Assembly (NCBI GenBank): GCA_016742275.1
Contig: JACVCD010000026.1
Coordinates: forward strand, 1-52,153
Reading direction: 5' to 3'
Length of the DNA: 52,153 nucleotides
DNA from: Gemmatimonadaceae bacterium
Lineage (GTDB): Bacteria; Gemmatimonadota; Gemmatimonadetes; Gemmatimonadales; Gemmatimonadaceae
Shown: piece by piece, positions 38,603 through 46,647 of the stretch
Layout of the letters: each line of letters begins with the position of its first letter
Position numbering within the stretch: position 1 is the first letter of the stretch
The notes under the pieces: model-generated
Database searches by the model: none
Told to the model about the DNA's origin: nothing
Seen by the model: only the letters and a program-made list of their open reading frames with translations
Translations under genes and position numbers: made by a program

Positions 38603-38616
38603 CGATCTCTCCGCTC

Positions 38617-39072
38617 TCAACTCTCAACCCCAGCCAAATTCCGCATTTTCCCTACTAATGCAATTATCTGCCGCTCCGTCAATTCGAGTTCCTGCGCCGC
38701 CGACGCCGGATCCAGCAGTCCATTGCGCATCGACACGCCGACCTGATTCATGTAGCGCACCTTGGCCAGTACTTCGAGCGTCAGCTGTCGCAAACCATGA
38801 AAACGACGCTTCTCCGCATTGGCGCGACGATATCGCTGCGCGAGCTCGTCCGGCTTGAGATCACGCGCCAGCGCGAGCACATCATCGAGCGTACGGCCGG
38901 GCAACACACCACGATCGGGGATGCCGTTGTTCGTCCACCCTTCTTCAGCAAAGAAGAGACGCCCGACATACTCGATGCCGTCGTGTGCCGTATGCACCGT
39001 TACGCGCACCGAACGATCGGCGACGGTAATAGTGGCCAGGGGCGTGTGGGTGATGGGGCCGAACGGAAGCAC
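38617..39072 (-). CDS. Conserved-looking protein of unknown function
   Basis: 151 aa from GTG 39072. The open frame extends to 39279, but that part translates the gcgtaaag repeats and the end of the hydrolase gene, so a start just downstream of the repeat is preferred. The N-terminal half is beta-rich (ATITVADRSVRVTVHTAHDGIEYVGRLFFAEEGW split by short turns). The C-terminal half is helical and charged (LDDVLALARDLKPDELAQRYRRA; QLTLEVLAKVRYMNQVG). No membrane segment, signal or known motif is visible. It is flanked on both sides by related repeats in opposite orientation. Confidence 0.65.
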   Translation of the reverse strand: MLPFGPITHTPLATITVADRSVRVTVHTAHDGIEYVGRLFFAEEGWTNNGIPDRGVLPGRTLDDVLALARDLKPDELAQRYRRANAEKRRFHGLRQLTLEVLAKVRYMNQVGVSMRNGLLDPASAAQELELTERQIIALVGKMRNLAGVES

Positions 39073-39082
39073 GGGACGAAAA

Positions 39083-39170
39083 AGAGCGTAAAGAGACTGT
39101 AGGCGTAAAGAAGCTGCGGGCGTAAAGAAACTGCGGGCGCAACAGCGGCAAAAGCGGAAACAGCGAACTG
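39083..39170. repeat. Short tandem gcgtaaagaaactgcggg repeat
   Basis: Three to four degenerate copies of an 17-18-bp unit (gcgtaaagagactgtag, gcgtaaagaagctgcgg, gcgtaaagaaactgcgg, gcgcaacagcgg) with related purine-rich continuation. It lies between the hydrolase stop and the unknown gene's start. Same vocabulary as 29827-30115 and 38540-38602. Confidence 0.75.
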
Positions 39171-39176
39171 CGGTTG

Positions 39177-40022
39177 TTACTTCAAGAAATCCCGTATCGC
39201 TGAGAACAACGGACCGGGTTGCTCGACATACGGCACATGACCGCAGTCGTCCAACACCACCAACTCGGCGCTGAGGCACTCAGCAGCGGCTTCAGCACTG
39301 GCCAGCGGGATTGGATCCTGTCGGCCATGGATGACGAGTGTAGGGCAACGGACGGCACGGAGCTCGTCCCTGATATCAAATTCACCGAGACTCGTCCATA
39401 CCGACTGCTGCACCTTGCCCGTCACACGGAAGGGCGTGAGGTCACGTGCACGGTGCGGATCCGAGAAATAGCCAGCTACACTGAGCTCGAAGCCGCGCTG
39501 TCTGTATGCATCGGGATTGGATTCCCGCAGTCCTGATTGCTGCAGCTCTGTGCGCATTGCCTGAATGACATCACTGCGGCCGCGTGCGAGCAGATTCTGC
39601 TCGAATTCCTCACGCCATGACTTGGTGATCGGGGCGGGAGAGATCAACACCAGACGGGCCGGCGCGACGAGCGCAGAATCTTTAGCGGCCCTTGCCGCAT
39701 AGAGCATCGCCAACAAAGCGCCCCAGGAATAGCCAATGATCGTCGGTGGAATCAGTGCAAACTCCGTGACGAGTGCGGCCAGATCTTCGACCTGCGTGAC
39801 CCATGTCACCGGATCCGGATCGTCGGTGCGACTCTGTCCTCCTCCACGCTGATCGTAGGTGATCATGCGATAGGTGTCGGCCAGCGCCAGCATCTGCGGA
39901 TACAGATAGTCGTGATGGGCGCCGGGACCACCGTGGAGCAGCAACACGGGTGGCGCACCGGGCGGACCATCGGCGCGGAAGTAGAGGGGCAGGGGGGTGG
40001 TTCGCGTAAATCCGCTGGTCAT
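39177..40022 (-). CDS. Alpha/beta hydrolase, proline-iminopeptidase-like
   Basis: 281 aa, cytosolic. The oxyanion motif HGGPG at 30-34 and DQRGGGQS at 57-64 are characteristic of the S33 proline iminopeptidase group. The nucleophile is Ser99 in GYSWGAL. The acid is in IHGRQDPIPLA and the His in DDCGHVPYVEQPG. Likely removes N-terminal Pro or hydrolyses small amides/esters; substrate not determinable. Divergent from the HEAT-repeat gene. Confidence 0.92.
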   Translation of the reverse strand: MTSGFTRTTPLPLYFRADGPPGAPPVLLLHGGPGAHHDYLYPQMLALADTYRMITYDQRGGGQSRTDDPDPVTWVTQVEDLAALVTEFALIPPTIIGYSWGALLAMLYAARAAKDSALVAPARLVLISPAPITKSWREEFEQNLLARGRSDVIQAMRTELQQSGLRESNPDAYRQRGFELSVAGYFSDPHRARDLTPFRVTGKVQQSVWTSLGEFDIRDELRAVRCPTLVIHGRQDPIPLASAEAAAECLSAELVVLDDCGHVPYVEQPGPLFSAIRDFLK

Positions 40023-40078
40023 TGAACGGGGCGTATGCTGCGGTGTGTGGCGAGTGAATGCAGAGGAAACGTAGCGTC

Positions 40079-41821
40079 ATGCGCCCAACCCAGCACGAGT
40101 TGCCGCGTTACATTCCCTCCATGGCTCCACTTGGTTACCGGCGTAGCACACCCTCCTCCACGGTCGCGGTTGACAGCGGCATGCAGCGCGCCATCCCCGA
40201 TGGCCGCGCTGCGCGTGGTACACTGCGGGCGCTCGCGTTGCTGGTGGATCGGATGGCTACCCTGGGGCTCGGTCGTGGTACTTCGCCAGATCCCGATCGC
40301 ATGGCCAGTGTGCGCGACGCGTTGCGTCAGCTCACCTCGCGCATTCGTGAAGCTGCCATTCTCTGCCGCGTGATCGAGGGGCAGTTCGTATTGGCTGGCG
40401 ATCCGGTGGACCGTGGACTCACACGTGATGACCCACTACTGGGCAGTCTGCTGCAACGTTGTCTGACGCTGGGAGTAGGTGGCATTACAGTGCGGCAGGG
40501 CGCTGCGCCGAGTGAGTTGCTGACGCTGGCGCAGATGCTCACGCAGTCCATTTTGTCGAGCGGTGCAGCTGGTGCGATGCCCTCGCCGTCTCGTCAGGAA
40601 CCGGGCTCACCTGACGCCGCTGCTGCGGCGTTTGCCCGTAGCGACACGCCAACGACACTGAGCAGCATTGCCAGTGAAGCGCCGCCACGAGAGTTGCTGC
40701 GCTCGTGGAGCGTACTGGTTACTCCTGCCGAACCGCCACGTGATTCGAATGCCGATGCTTCGTCGGCGAATTCGCTTGTCGAGCAAATTTCGAACGCTGC
40801 TTCGGCAGATGAAGAACACTCGACTTCGCTAGCTTCTGCATTGTCGCGTCTCGTTGCCGCGCACGTAGACGATACGGCGATGCGTGCGGCTGACGCGGTG
40901 ATTGGTGTACTCGACAATCTCGAGTTTCGTGGTGATGCGCGGGCAGTGGAAGGCATTGCCCGCGCGATCATGGCTCACGTGCACCACACGGGTAGCGGAC
41001 CCGGGCGACTCGCGGCCGAGCGCATCGTGAGGCGGCTGCAGCATCGCAAGACGCTGGAGCTGGTGGCATCGCAGGTGCCGTATTCAACGGATCGTCTGGT
41101 CCTGCTTGAATTGCTGGCGCGCGCCGGTGAGATCGCGGTGGATGTCCTCGTGCGTCAGCTCATGTCGGCCGACGATCCGCAGGCGCGCCGTTCGTACTTT
41201 GACAGCATTGTGTCGCTGGACCTCGGCGGCACCATGTTGTTTGACTTGCTGCGCGATTCTCGGTGGTACGTGGTGCGAAATGCCGTGGCGCTGCTCGGCG
41301 AAATGGGCGTAGAATCGGCCGATATGGCGATGTTGCCGCTCTTGTCGCACGAGGACGATCGCATTCGCATTGCGGCGTCGCGAGCACTCATCAGACTTGG
41401 TACTGCCAAGGCGTTGGCCGGTTTGCACAATGCTATCGAAGATCGTCACGCGGAAGTTCGGCGTATCGCTGCGGTAAGCTACGGACTTACGCCAACGGCA
41501 TCGGGCGGTGTGCGTCCACCGGCGGCGCGACTGGCCGTGGCATTCGAGCAGGAGACCGACGAAGACGCGGCCCTCGAAATGCTGGCGGCCTTGGGCAAGC
41601 TTGGATCGGCTGATGCCATTCAGCGATTGCTGCGTATTGCCGTTCCGCCGCAGAACACCGATGCCGGCGAAAAGGTTGTGCCGCGCGAAGCGTGGTTGCG
41701 TATTGCCGCCATCGAGGCGCTCGTGCGTGCGCGCGGAAACGCTGTGCTGCCGGCTATCGAGTTGCTGGTCGGTGATCCAGACCCCGAAGTTGCGGCGGCA
41801 GCACTGCGTTTGCGGGGCTGA
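40079..41821 (+). CDS. HEAT-repeat protein
   Basis: 580 aa from ATG 40079 (AGAGGA 11 bases upstream); ATG 40058 and ATG 40121 are alternatives. The N-terminal ~135 residues are helical and unassigned. A Ser/Ala/Pro-rich linker spans about 160-240. From about 250 to the end there are repeated helical pairs of HEAT/PBS-lyase type (LLELLARAGEIAVDVLVRQL, VVRNAVALLGEMGVESADMA, RIRIAASRALIRLGTAKALA, WLRIAAIEALVRARGNAVLP, DPEVAAAALRLRG). No catalytic motif, signal or membrane segment. Scaffold for protein interaction is the usual role; the partner is unknown. Confidence 0.85.
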   Translation: MRPTQHELPRYIPSMAPLGYRRSTPSSTVAVDSGMQRAIPDGRAARGTLRALALLVDRMATLGLGRGTSPDPDRMASVRDALRQLTSRIREAAILCRVIEGQFVLAGDPVDRGLTRDDPLLGSLLQRCLTLGVGGITVRQGAAPSELLTLAQMLTQSILSSGAAGAMPSPSRQEPGSPDAAAAAFARSDTPTTLSSIASEAPPRELLRSWSVLVTPAEPPRDSNADASSANSLVEQISNAASADEEHSTSLASALSRLVAAHVDDTAMRAADAVIGVLDNLEFRGDARAVEGIARAIMAHVHHTGSGPGRLAAERIVRRLQHRKTLELVASQVPYSTDRLVLLELLARAGEIAVDVLVRQLMSADDPQARRSYFDSIVSLDLGGTMLFDLLRDSRWYVVRNAVALLGEMGVESADMAMLPLLSHEDDRIRIAASRALIRLGTAKALAGLHNAIEDRHAEVRRIAAVSYGLTPTASGGVRPPAARLAVAFEQETDEDAALEMLAALGKLGSADAIQRLLRIAVPPQNTDAGEKVVPREAWLRIAAIEALVRARGNAVLPAIELLVGDPDPEVAAAALRLRG

Positions 41822-41845
41822 AGTCTCGCTGATGCGAGACCGAAT

Positions 41846-42919
41846 TCAGCGCGCGGTGAAATCCGTCGCTGATGTCACGGCGCGGCATGTCTCCGCAATC
41901 AGCGTGGCTGCCCGATCGAGATCTTCGAGCGAAACCATTTCGTTCGGCGAGTGCATGTAGCGGTTGGGGATGCTCACCAGTGCCGTCGCCACACCCTCAC
42001 GCGCCAGCTGCATGGCGTCGGCATCGGTGCTGGTGAAACGACCGGCCGCATGCAGGCTGAACGGAATCTCCAAACGGCGTGCCGTATCGGCGAGCAGTCC
42101 ATACGCCACCGGAGAGATCACGGAACCGCGCGTGAGCACCGGGCCACCGCCGACAGAATGCTCACCGATCTCTTCCTTCTTCATGCCAGGATGATCGGTG
42201 GCAAAGGTCACGTCGACGGCAATGGCCATGGTGGCGTGCACCGACTGCGCCGCGACGCGCGCGCCACCACCGGTGTAGCCGATTTCTTCCTGCGCCGTCG
42301 CAGCGGCAACTACCGTCGCCTCGCCCGGATTGGCGGCGTAGCGACGCAGTGCTTCGAGCACGACGAATGCACCAATGCGGTCATCGATGCTGCGTGACAC
42401 GATGCGCTGATTGGGCATGTCCATCGTGCGAGAATCGATCACACCCGGATCGCCAACTTCCAGCAGCTCACGAGCTTCGGCCTTGGTCTTCACGCCAATG
42501 TCGACCCAGAGATCGGTGATCTTGCTGGCCTTTTCGCGCTCTTCCGGCTTCATGAGGTGAATCGGCTTCTTGCCAATCACACCCATCACATCGCCGTTGC
42601 GGCCGAGGAACCGCATACGCTGCGCCACCAGCACCTGCGGATCCCATCCACCGATCGGCTCGAAGTACACATAGCCGTTGTCGTCGATGTAGGTCACGAT
42701 CACACCGATTTCGTCGATGTGTCCGGCCAGAAGAATCGTGGGGCCGGATCCGGTGCCCGGAACGGTCGCGAGAGAATTGCCTACGACATCGGCGCGCACC
42801 TGCGAGGTGACGGTAGCCGCTTCAGCGCGCCACACACGCGCCGGCGCGCCTTCGAACCCGGATGGACCCGGTGTGTCGAGCAGGCGCTTCAGAAAGGCGA
42901 TCGAGGAGTCGGAAAGCAT
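41846..42919 (-). CDS. M42-family aminopeptidase (glutamyl aminopeptidase/endoglucanase-like)
   Basis: 357 aa from ATG 42919; the longer frame to 43072 is antisense to the TSUP gene and is rejected. Metal and catalytic motifs of M42 are present: LAGHIDEIGVIVTYI (His, Asp), SRSIDDRIGAFVVLEALRR (bridging Asp), AQEEIGYTGG (catalytic Glu pair), VDVTFATD, and a final His in NRYMHSPNE. The family forms dodecameric cytosolic aminopeptidases with two Zn or Co ions. Its start is only 30 bp from the divergent TSUP start. Confidence 0.95.
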   Translation of the reverse strand: MLSDSSIAFLKRLLDTPGPSGFEGAPARVWRAEAATVTSQVRADVVGNSLATVPGTGSGPTILLAGHIDEIGVIVTYIDDNGYVYFEPIGGWDPQVLVAQRMRFLGRNGDVMGVIGKKPIHLMKPEEREKASKITDLWVDIGVKTKAEARELLEVGDPGVIDSRTMDMPNQRIVSRSIDDRIGAFVVLEALRRYAANPGEATVVAAATAQEEIGYTGGGARVAAQSVHATMAIAVDVTFATDHPGMKKEEIGEHSVGGGPVLTRGSVISPVAYGLLADTARRLEIPFSLHAAGRFTSTDADAMQLAREGVATALVSIPNRYMHSPNEMVSLEDLDRAATLIAETCRAVTSATDFTAR

Positions 42920-42949
42920 ACGGGCAATATACGTGCTATCGTATGGGGT

Positions 42950-43306
42950 ATGATCCTCCAGTTCCTGATCATCGGTATCGGTGCCGGCATCCTCAGCGGC
43001 TTGTTCGGCATTGGCGGCGGCATCGTCATCGTGCCCGCGCTCATTTACGTGGCGAAGATGACGCCACAGCAAGCGGCCGGCACGTCACTCGCCGCACTCG
43101 TACTTCCCCTCGGCGCGGCCGTTGGCGCGGCTACCTACTACCGCGCTGGACACCTTAAACCACTCGACGCGCTCTGGATTGCCGTCGGCATGGCTGGCGG
43201 GGCGTTTGTGGGGTCCTACATCGCCACCAATGTCGATGGCGATGTCCTCCGCAAAGCCTTTGCGCTGCTGATGGTGACGATGGCCATCAAGCTTTGGGTG
43301 GGTTGA
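42950..43306 (+). CDS. Half-size TSUP (TauE/SafE-like) membrane protein
   Basis: 118 aa from ATG 42950 with GGGG just upstream. The usual TSUP transporter is about 250 aa with two related halves. Here only one half is present: the signature GIGAGILSGLFGIGGGIVIVP at the N-terminus, AGTSLAALVLPLGAAVGAATYY, and about four membrane segments ending LMVTMAIKLWVG. It may work as a homodimer. Substrate (sulfite, sulfoacetate or other anion) unknown. The stop is followed by the palindrome at 43315-43416. Confidence 0.85.
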   Translation: MILQFLIIGIGAGILSGLFGIGGGIVIVPALIYVAKMTPQQAAGTSLAALVLPLGAAVGAATYYRAGHLKPLDALWIAVGMAGGAFVGSYIATNVDGDVLRKAFALLMVTMAIKLWVG

Positions 43307-43314
43307 TCTGAGCC

Positions 43315-43416
43315 ATCACTCGCAACTGAAAACTCGACAACTCGAAACTCACGAACCGGAATCACGCGATCCCGGTTCGTGAGCTTCGAGTTTTCAAGTA
43401 GTCAGTTTCGAGTGAA
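43315..43416. repeat. Imperfect palindrome between convergent genes, aactcgaaactcacg words
   Basis: Arms of about 45 nt (43315-43360 and 43372-43416) pair imperfectly; the inner part gaaccgg with ccggttc and tcacgaacc with ggttcgtga is exact. Each arm itself repeats aactcga words. It fills the gap between two convergent genes and could terminate both. Confidence 0.75.
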
Positions 43417-43427
43417 TCATGCGGCCA

Positions 43428-44330
43428 TCACTGCAAACGCACAGCATGCGTGCTGGCCACCGGCGAAAACAGCGTGGGATGGAAAATCCGCGCCATCGCC
43501 TCGATTCCGTCCACCACCCGTGGACCGGGTCGGGATGTGAGTCCGTTGGCGTCGAGCGCCCACACGGCGCGATGAGCGAGCCACTTCCATTCCGGTTGCG
43601 CCAGGCAATGACGCGCTTCGGCGGCGGCATGCTGCAGCGAGTACCCGCACGGCGCAAACAGCACGATCTCGGGATCGGCTTCACGCAGTACGTCGAGTGC
43701 AACAGGAACCGAGTGCGCACCGGCCGTACCCAATACGTCGATGCCGCCGGCTCGCTTGATCTGTTCCGGTCCCCAGTGGCCGGCCAGATACACGGGTGAC
43801 GTCCACTCCACGAGCGCCACACGCGGACGCGGTGCCTGAGCCGCCTTGAGTGTGTCGTGCACGTGCTTCACGCGGTCGTGCAAGCCGGCCAGCAATTCCT
43901 CGACTTCGTCGGCCACACCCAATGCGGTGCCAACATTCCGCACGTCGTCATAGATGCCTTCGAGGGATGTACCGCCGAGTGTCACAACTTGTGGCTGCGG
44001 TGTGATGCGCGTCGCCAACGCTCTCACGTCGGACTCGCGCACGGCACACACATCACACAGCGCCTGAGTCAGCAAGACATCCGGGTGCAATGCGCGAATA
44101 CGTGTTTCGTCGAGCGCAAAAAGCGCCAGACCTTCCTCGTTCTGCGTCCGTACGGCCGCATCGATAGCGGCTGGATCGTGTGTATTCGGAATGGCACTCT
44201 TGGTGACACGCGCACGCGACCCGACAATATCCGGGTAATCGCACTCATGTGTGATGCCCACCAGATGGTCGGTGGCGCCGAGCAAGGCCACGATTTCCGT
44301 GGCGGCCGGAAGAAGGGAGACAATGCGCAT
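43428..44330 (-). CDS. BtuF-like cobalamin/helical-backbone substrate-binding protein without signal peptide
   Basis: 300 aa from ATG 44330; an ATG at 44345 would add five residues. It begins at once with the binding-protein fold (MRIVSLLPAATEIVALLGATDHLVGITHECDYP) and has no secretion signal. The inter-lobe helix is at about 145-165. It resembles BtuF/FecB-like proteins annotated as cobalamin-binding. A signal-less form suggests a cytosolic corrinoid or other ligand binder, or a missed leader. No BtuCD genes and no cobalamin riboswitch are seen in the 71-bp divergent region shared with the cohesin-like operon. Confidence 0.85.
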   Translation of the reverse strand: MRIVSLLPAATEIVALLGATDHLVGITHECDYPDIVGSRARVTKSAIPNTHDPAAIDAAVRTQNEEGLALFALDETRIRALHPDVLLTQALCDVCAVRESDVRALATRITPQPQVVTLGGTSLEGIYDDVRNVGTALGVADEVEELLAGLHDRVKHVHDTLKAAQAPRPRVALVEWTSPVYLAGHWGPEQIKRAGGIDVLGTAGAHSVPVALDVLREADPEIVLFAPCGYSLQHAAAEARHCLAQPEWKWLAHRAVWALDANGLTSRPGPRVVDGIEAMARIFHPTLFSPVASTHAVRLQ

Positions 44331-44401
44331 AGGTAAATACTGCACTGGCGTACGCGCTTGCGCTGGCGCATTGTGGGACAGCCATCGACCTCAATACGCC
44401 A

Positions 44402-46123
44402 ATGCTTCGTGCCCCTTCGCTCCGGCGACCCGCGCTTTCGCTACTGCTGCGGTCGCTGACTTTTTCATGGCTCGTTGTTGCAGGGCTTTCTGCCTGTGGT
44501 GGCGGAAGCTCTGACGGAACGACGGAGCCTCCACCGCCTCCACCTCCTCCGCCACCACCGGCGGCTGTTGCCCGCGTCACGCTGGCCGCAGTGCCTGAGC
44601 GCATGACATTGGGTGCGCGCATCACGCTTCAGGCCACCGCTACAGATGCGTCCGGCAATGTGCTCACAGGGCGCGCCACCAGTTGGCGGAGCAGCAATAG
44701 TGAAGTCGCCAGTGTCTCGTCCACCGGTGATGTCACGGCCTTCGCTCTCGGCGCGGCCACAATCACCGTAACCGTGGAGAGCGCGAGTGCGAGCGCCACT
44801 ATTACGGTAGCTCCGCTGCCTGTGGCACGGGTGCGTATCACTGCGCCCACACTCTCGGTGAATGAAGGGCGCACGGTTTCCCTGTCGGCCGCAACATTGG
44901 ATAGTGCTGGCCGTACTCTGACGGATCGCAGTGTTGCATGGGCCAGTCGCAACACGGCCGTGGCTACCGTCAGCAGCGCGGGCGTGGTGACGGGTGTGTC
45001 ACAAGGAGCGGTCGTCATTGCCGCGACGAGTGAAGGTATACGCGACTCGGTCACCATCACGGTTGCCGCGCCACTGCCACCGTCACTGGCGTTCGACACC
45101 GCGCCACCCGCCGGTGTGTTGCCAGGGCGTGCGTTCCGTGCGCGTGTGCGCACTGTCGATGGGCGCACCGGTGCGCCAGTGCTCTACACCGGGCCAGTGG
45201 TTGCCACACTGGTACAGAGCTCGACGGGCAATCTGGTGGGTACCACCACCGTACAGGCGCAGAATGGAGTGGCAATCTTCGACAATTTGGCGCTCATGCA
45301 AAACGGCTCCTGGCAACTGCGATTTGCGGCGACCGGATACGAACCACTGGTGTCGGGTAACATCACGGTCGGCGCAAACGGGAATGGTACGATCACAATC
45401 AGTACGCCCACCGTTGCCCGTCCGGTACTCGGAACTACGACTACCGCGACCTACAGCTTCACGGCAACGGTGCGCGATCTCAATGGTGTTGCCGTGGCCG
45501 CTCCCACGATGGTGAATGCGGAAGTGGTGCGCGGCAACGCGGTGATCGTGTCCGGAGGATCGATGACTACGGGCAGTGGTGGTACAGCCACCATGCAGAT
45601 CTCCGTGCGGGGCAGCGGTACGTTCGATCTGTTGCTCAGCACACCTGATCAGCAAACCGGAACGCATGCCATGGCCACGCTTTCGTCAACGGCGGCGTTT
45701 GGTGGTGCGCAACGCTTTGCCCCGGATTCGGTGGTCGCTGTCGGCGCAACGTTCCAGATCAATTTTGGCGTGCAGGTCAACGCGCAATCACCACTGGCAG
45801 TGCACAGCGTGGTGATGGAGATGAATTGGAGTCCTGATGCGTTCGAGCTGGTGAGTGACAGTACGGTACTCACCAATGCGTCGGTGACACTCAATCGCAG
45901 CGGCGTGGCTGAGGGTGTACTGCGGGCAACGGTTGCAGGTACGGACGCTATCGCCACCATCGGACGATTCACGTCGATGATTGCCTTGAGGTTCCGTGTG
46001 AAGGACGGTGATGGGATACGCGGTGTCCAGCGCATTCAGGTGCACACCATTGAAGCGCGTGGGCCGCTCGGCGAACTCTTTCAGGAACGGGTGACGTCGG
46101 AAACGACGCTTCGGGTGCCATGA
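44402..46123 (+). CDS. Lipoprotein with Big_2 Ig domains and a C-terminal cohesin-like domain
   Basis: 573 aa. Lipoprotein signal ending VVAGLSAC, then GGGSSDGTTE and eleven prolines as a wall/membrane spacer. Two Big_2 domains (about 55-140 and 140-225) and two further beta domains (about 228-330 and 330-435) follow. Residues 437-573 look like a cohesin: VGATFQINFGVQVN, VVMEMNWSPDAFELVS, a GVAEGVLRATVAG strand pair and SMIALRFRVKDGDG, the usual order of the type I cohesin fold. Cohesins bind dockerins, and the third gene of this operon ends in a dockerin. The cohesin call is by pattern only. The stop overlaps the next start (ATGA). Confidence 0.82.
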   Translation: MLRAPSLRRPALSLLLRSLTFSWLVVAGLSACGGGSSDGTTEPPPPPPPPPPPAAVARVTLAAVPERMTLGARITLQATATDASGNVLTGRATSWRSSNSEVASVSSTGDVTAFALGAATITVTVESASASATITVAPLPVARVRITAPTLSVNEGRTVSLSAATLDSAGRTLTDRSVAWASRNTAVATVSSAGVVTGVSQGAVVIAATSEGIRDSVTITVAAPLPPSLAFDTAPPAGVLPGRAFRARVRTVDGRTGAPVLYTGPVVATLVQSSTGNLVGTTTVQAQNGVAIFDNLALMQNGSWQLRFAATGYEPLVSGNITVGANGNGTITISTPTVARPVLGTTTTATYSFTATVRDLNGVAVAAPTMVNAEVVRGNAVIVSGGSMTTGSGGTATMQISVRGSGTFDLLLSTPDQQTGTHAMATLSSTAAFGGAQRFAPDSVVAVGATFQINFGVQVNAQSPLAVHSVVMEMNWSPDAFELVSDSTVLTNASVTLNRSGVAEGVLRATVAGTDAIATIGRFTSMIALRFRVKDGDGIRGVQRIQVHTIEARGPLGELFQERVTSETTLRVP

Positions 46124-46647
46124 CCATGTCGCATCACAATCCTCCATCCAATCGAGTTTCGTGGGCATGTCTGGCCACGCTACTCTCCGTTCTTGCGGGT
46201 GCATGCATAGATACGGCGCGCCCAGGCCCAAGCCCCGCGGTAGTTCCCGGGAGTGAGTATTACACAGCAAGTCTCACCGGTGCGATTGGTCTCGATGGTA
46301 CGACCGTGCTGTCCATGCGCTTGCTCGCTGGCGTGTCGGCACAGCCTATTGGCGGATACCGAGTGAGTTTCACACTCCCTGTGGGACTGGATACGGTGCC
46401 GGGGGGAACCAGTCAGGCAGGTGCTTCGGGCAATGTCCAGCGCGTTGTTTCAATACAGGGACGTACGGTGCATGTCGCTGGAATAGCTTCGAGCGGTTTT
46501 ACCGATAGTGAGTTGTTCGTGCTCGGTGTTCGCGGGAAAGACGCCAACGGAGTCGCGCAGAGTCTTACGGTTCATGAACTCGTGGACGTGAAGGGTGGTG
46601 ATCAGTTGTCGCGTCTTCGTCCTCATGATTTTGCGAGGCCCAAGTGA
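46120..46647 (+). CDS. Small lipoprotein with a possible second cohesin-like domain
   Basis: 175 aa (ATG 46120 overlaps the previous stop; ATG 46126 is an alternative). Lipoprotein signal ending LLSVLAGAC. The mature ~145 residues are one beta domain: TTVLSMRLLAGVSAQPIGGY, RVSFTLPVGLDTVPGG, GRTVHVAGIASSGF and SELFVLGVRGKDANG. This strand order (a framework strand pair, a 'P-x-G-L' turn where cohesins have 'YDPxxL', then a 'LF-x-L-x-x-(R/K)' strand) is cohesin-like but weaker than in the upstream protein. The stop overlaps the GTG start of the next gene. Confidence 0.72.
   Translation: MTMSHHNPPSNRVSWACLATLLSVLAGACIDTARPGPSPAVVPGSEYYTASLTGAIGLDGTTVLSMRLLAGVSAQPIGGYRVSFTLPVGLDTVPGGTSQAGASGNVQRVVSIQGRTVHVAGIASSGFTDSELFVLGVRGKDANGVAQSLTVHELVDVKGGDQLSRLRPHDFARPK

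Noticed and set aside
42557-42949. N-terminal 131-codon extension of the TSUP protein
   Set aside because: Antisense to the M42 peptidase; the membrane protein begins naturally at ATG 42950.
44331-44401. Cobalamin riboswitch before the BtuF-like gene
   Set aside because: Only 71 bp are available and no B12-box sequence is seen.
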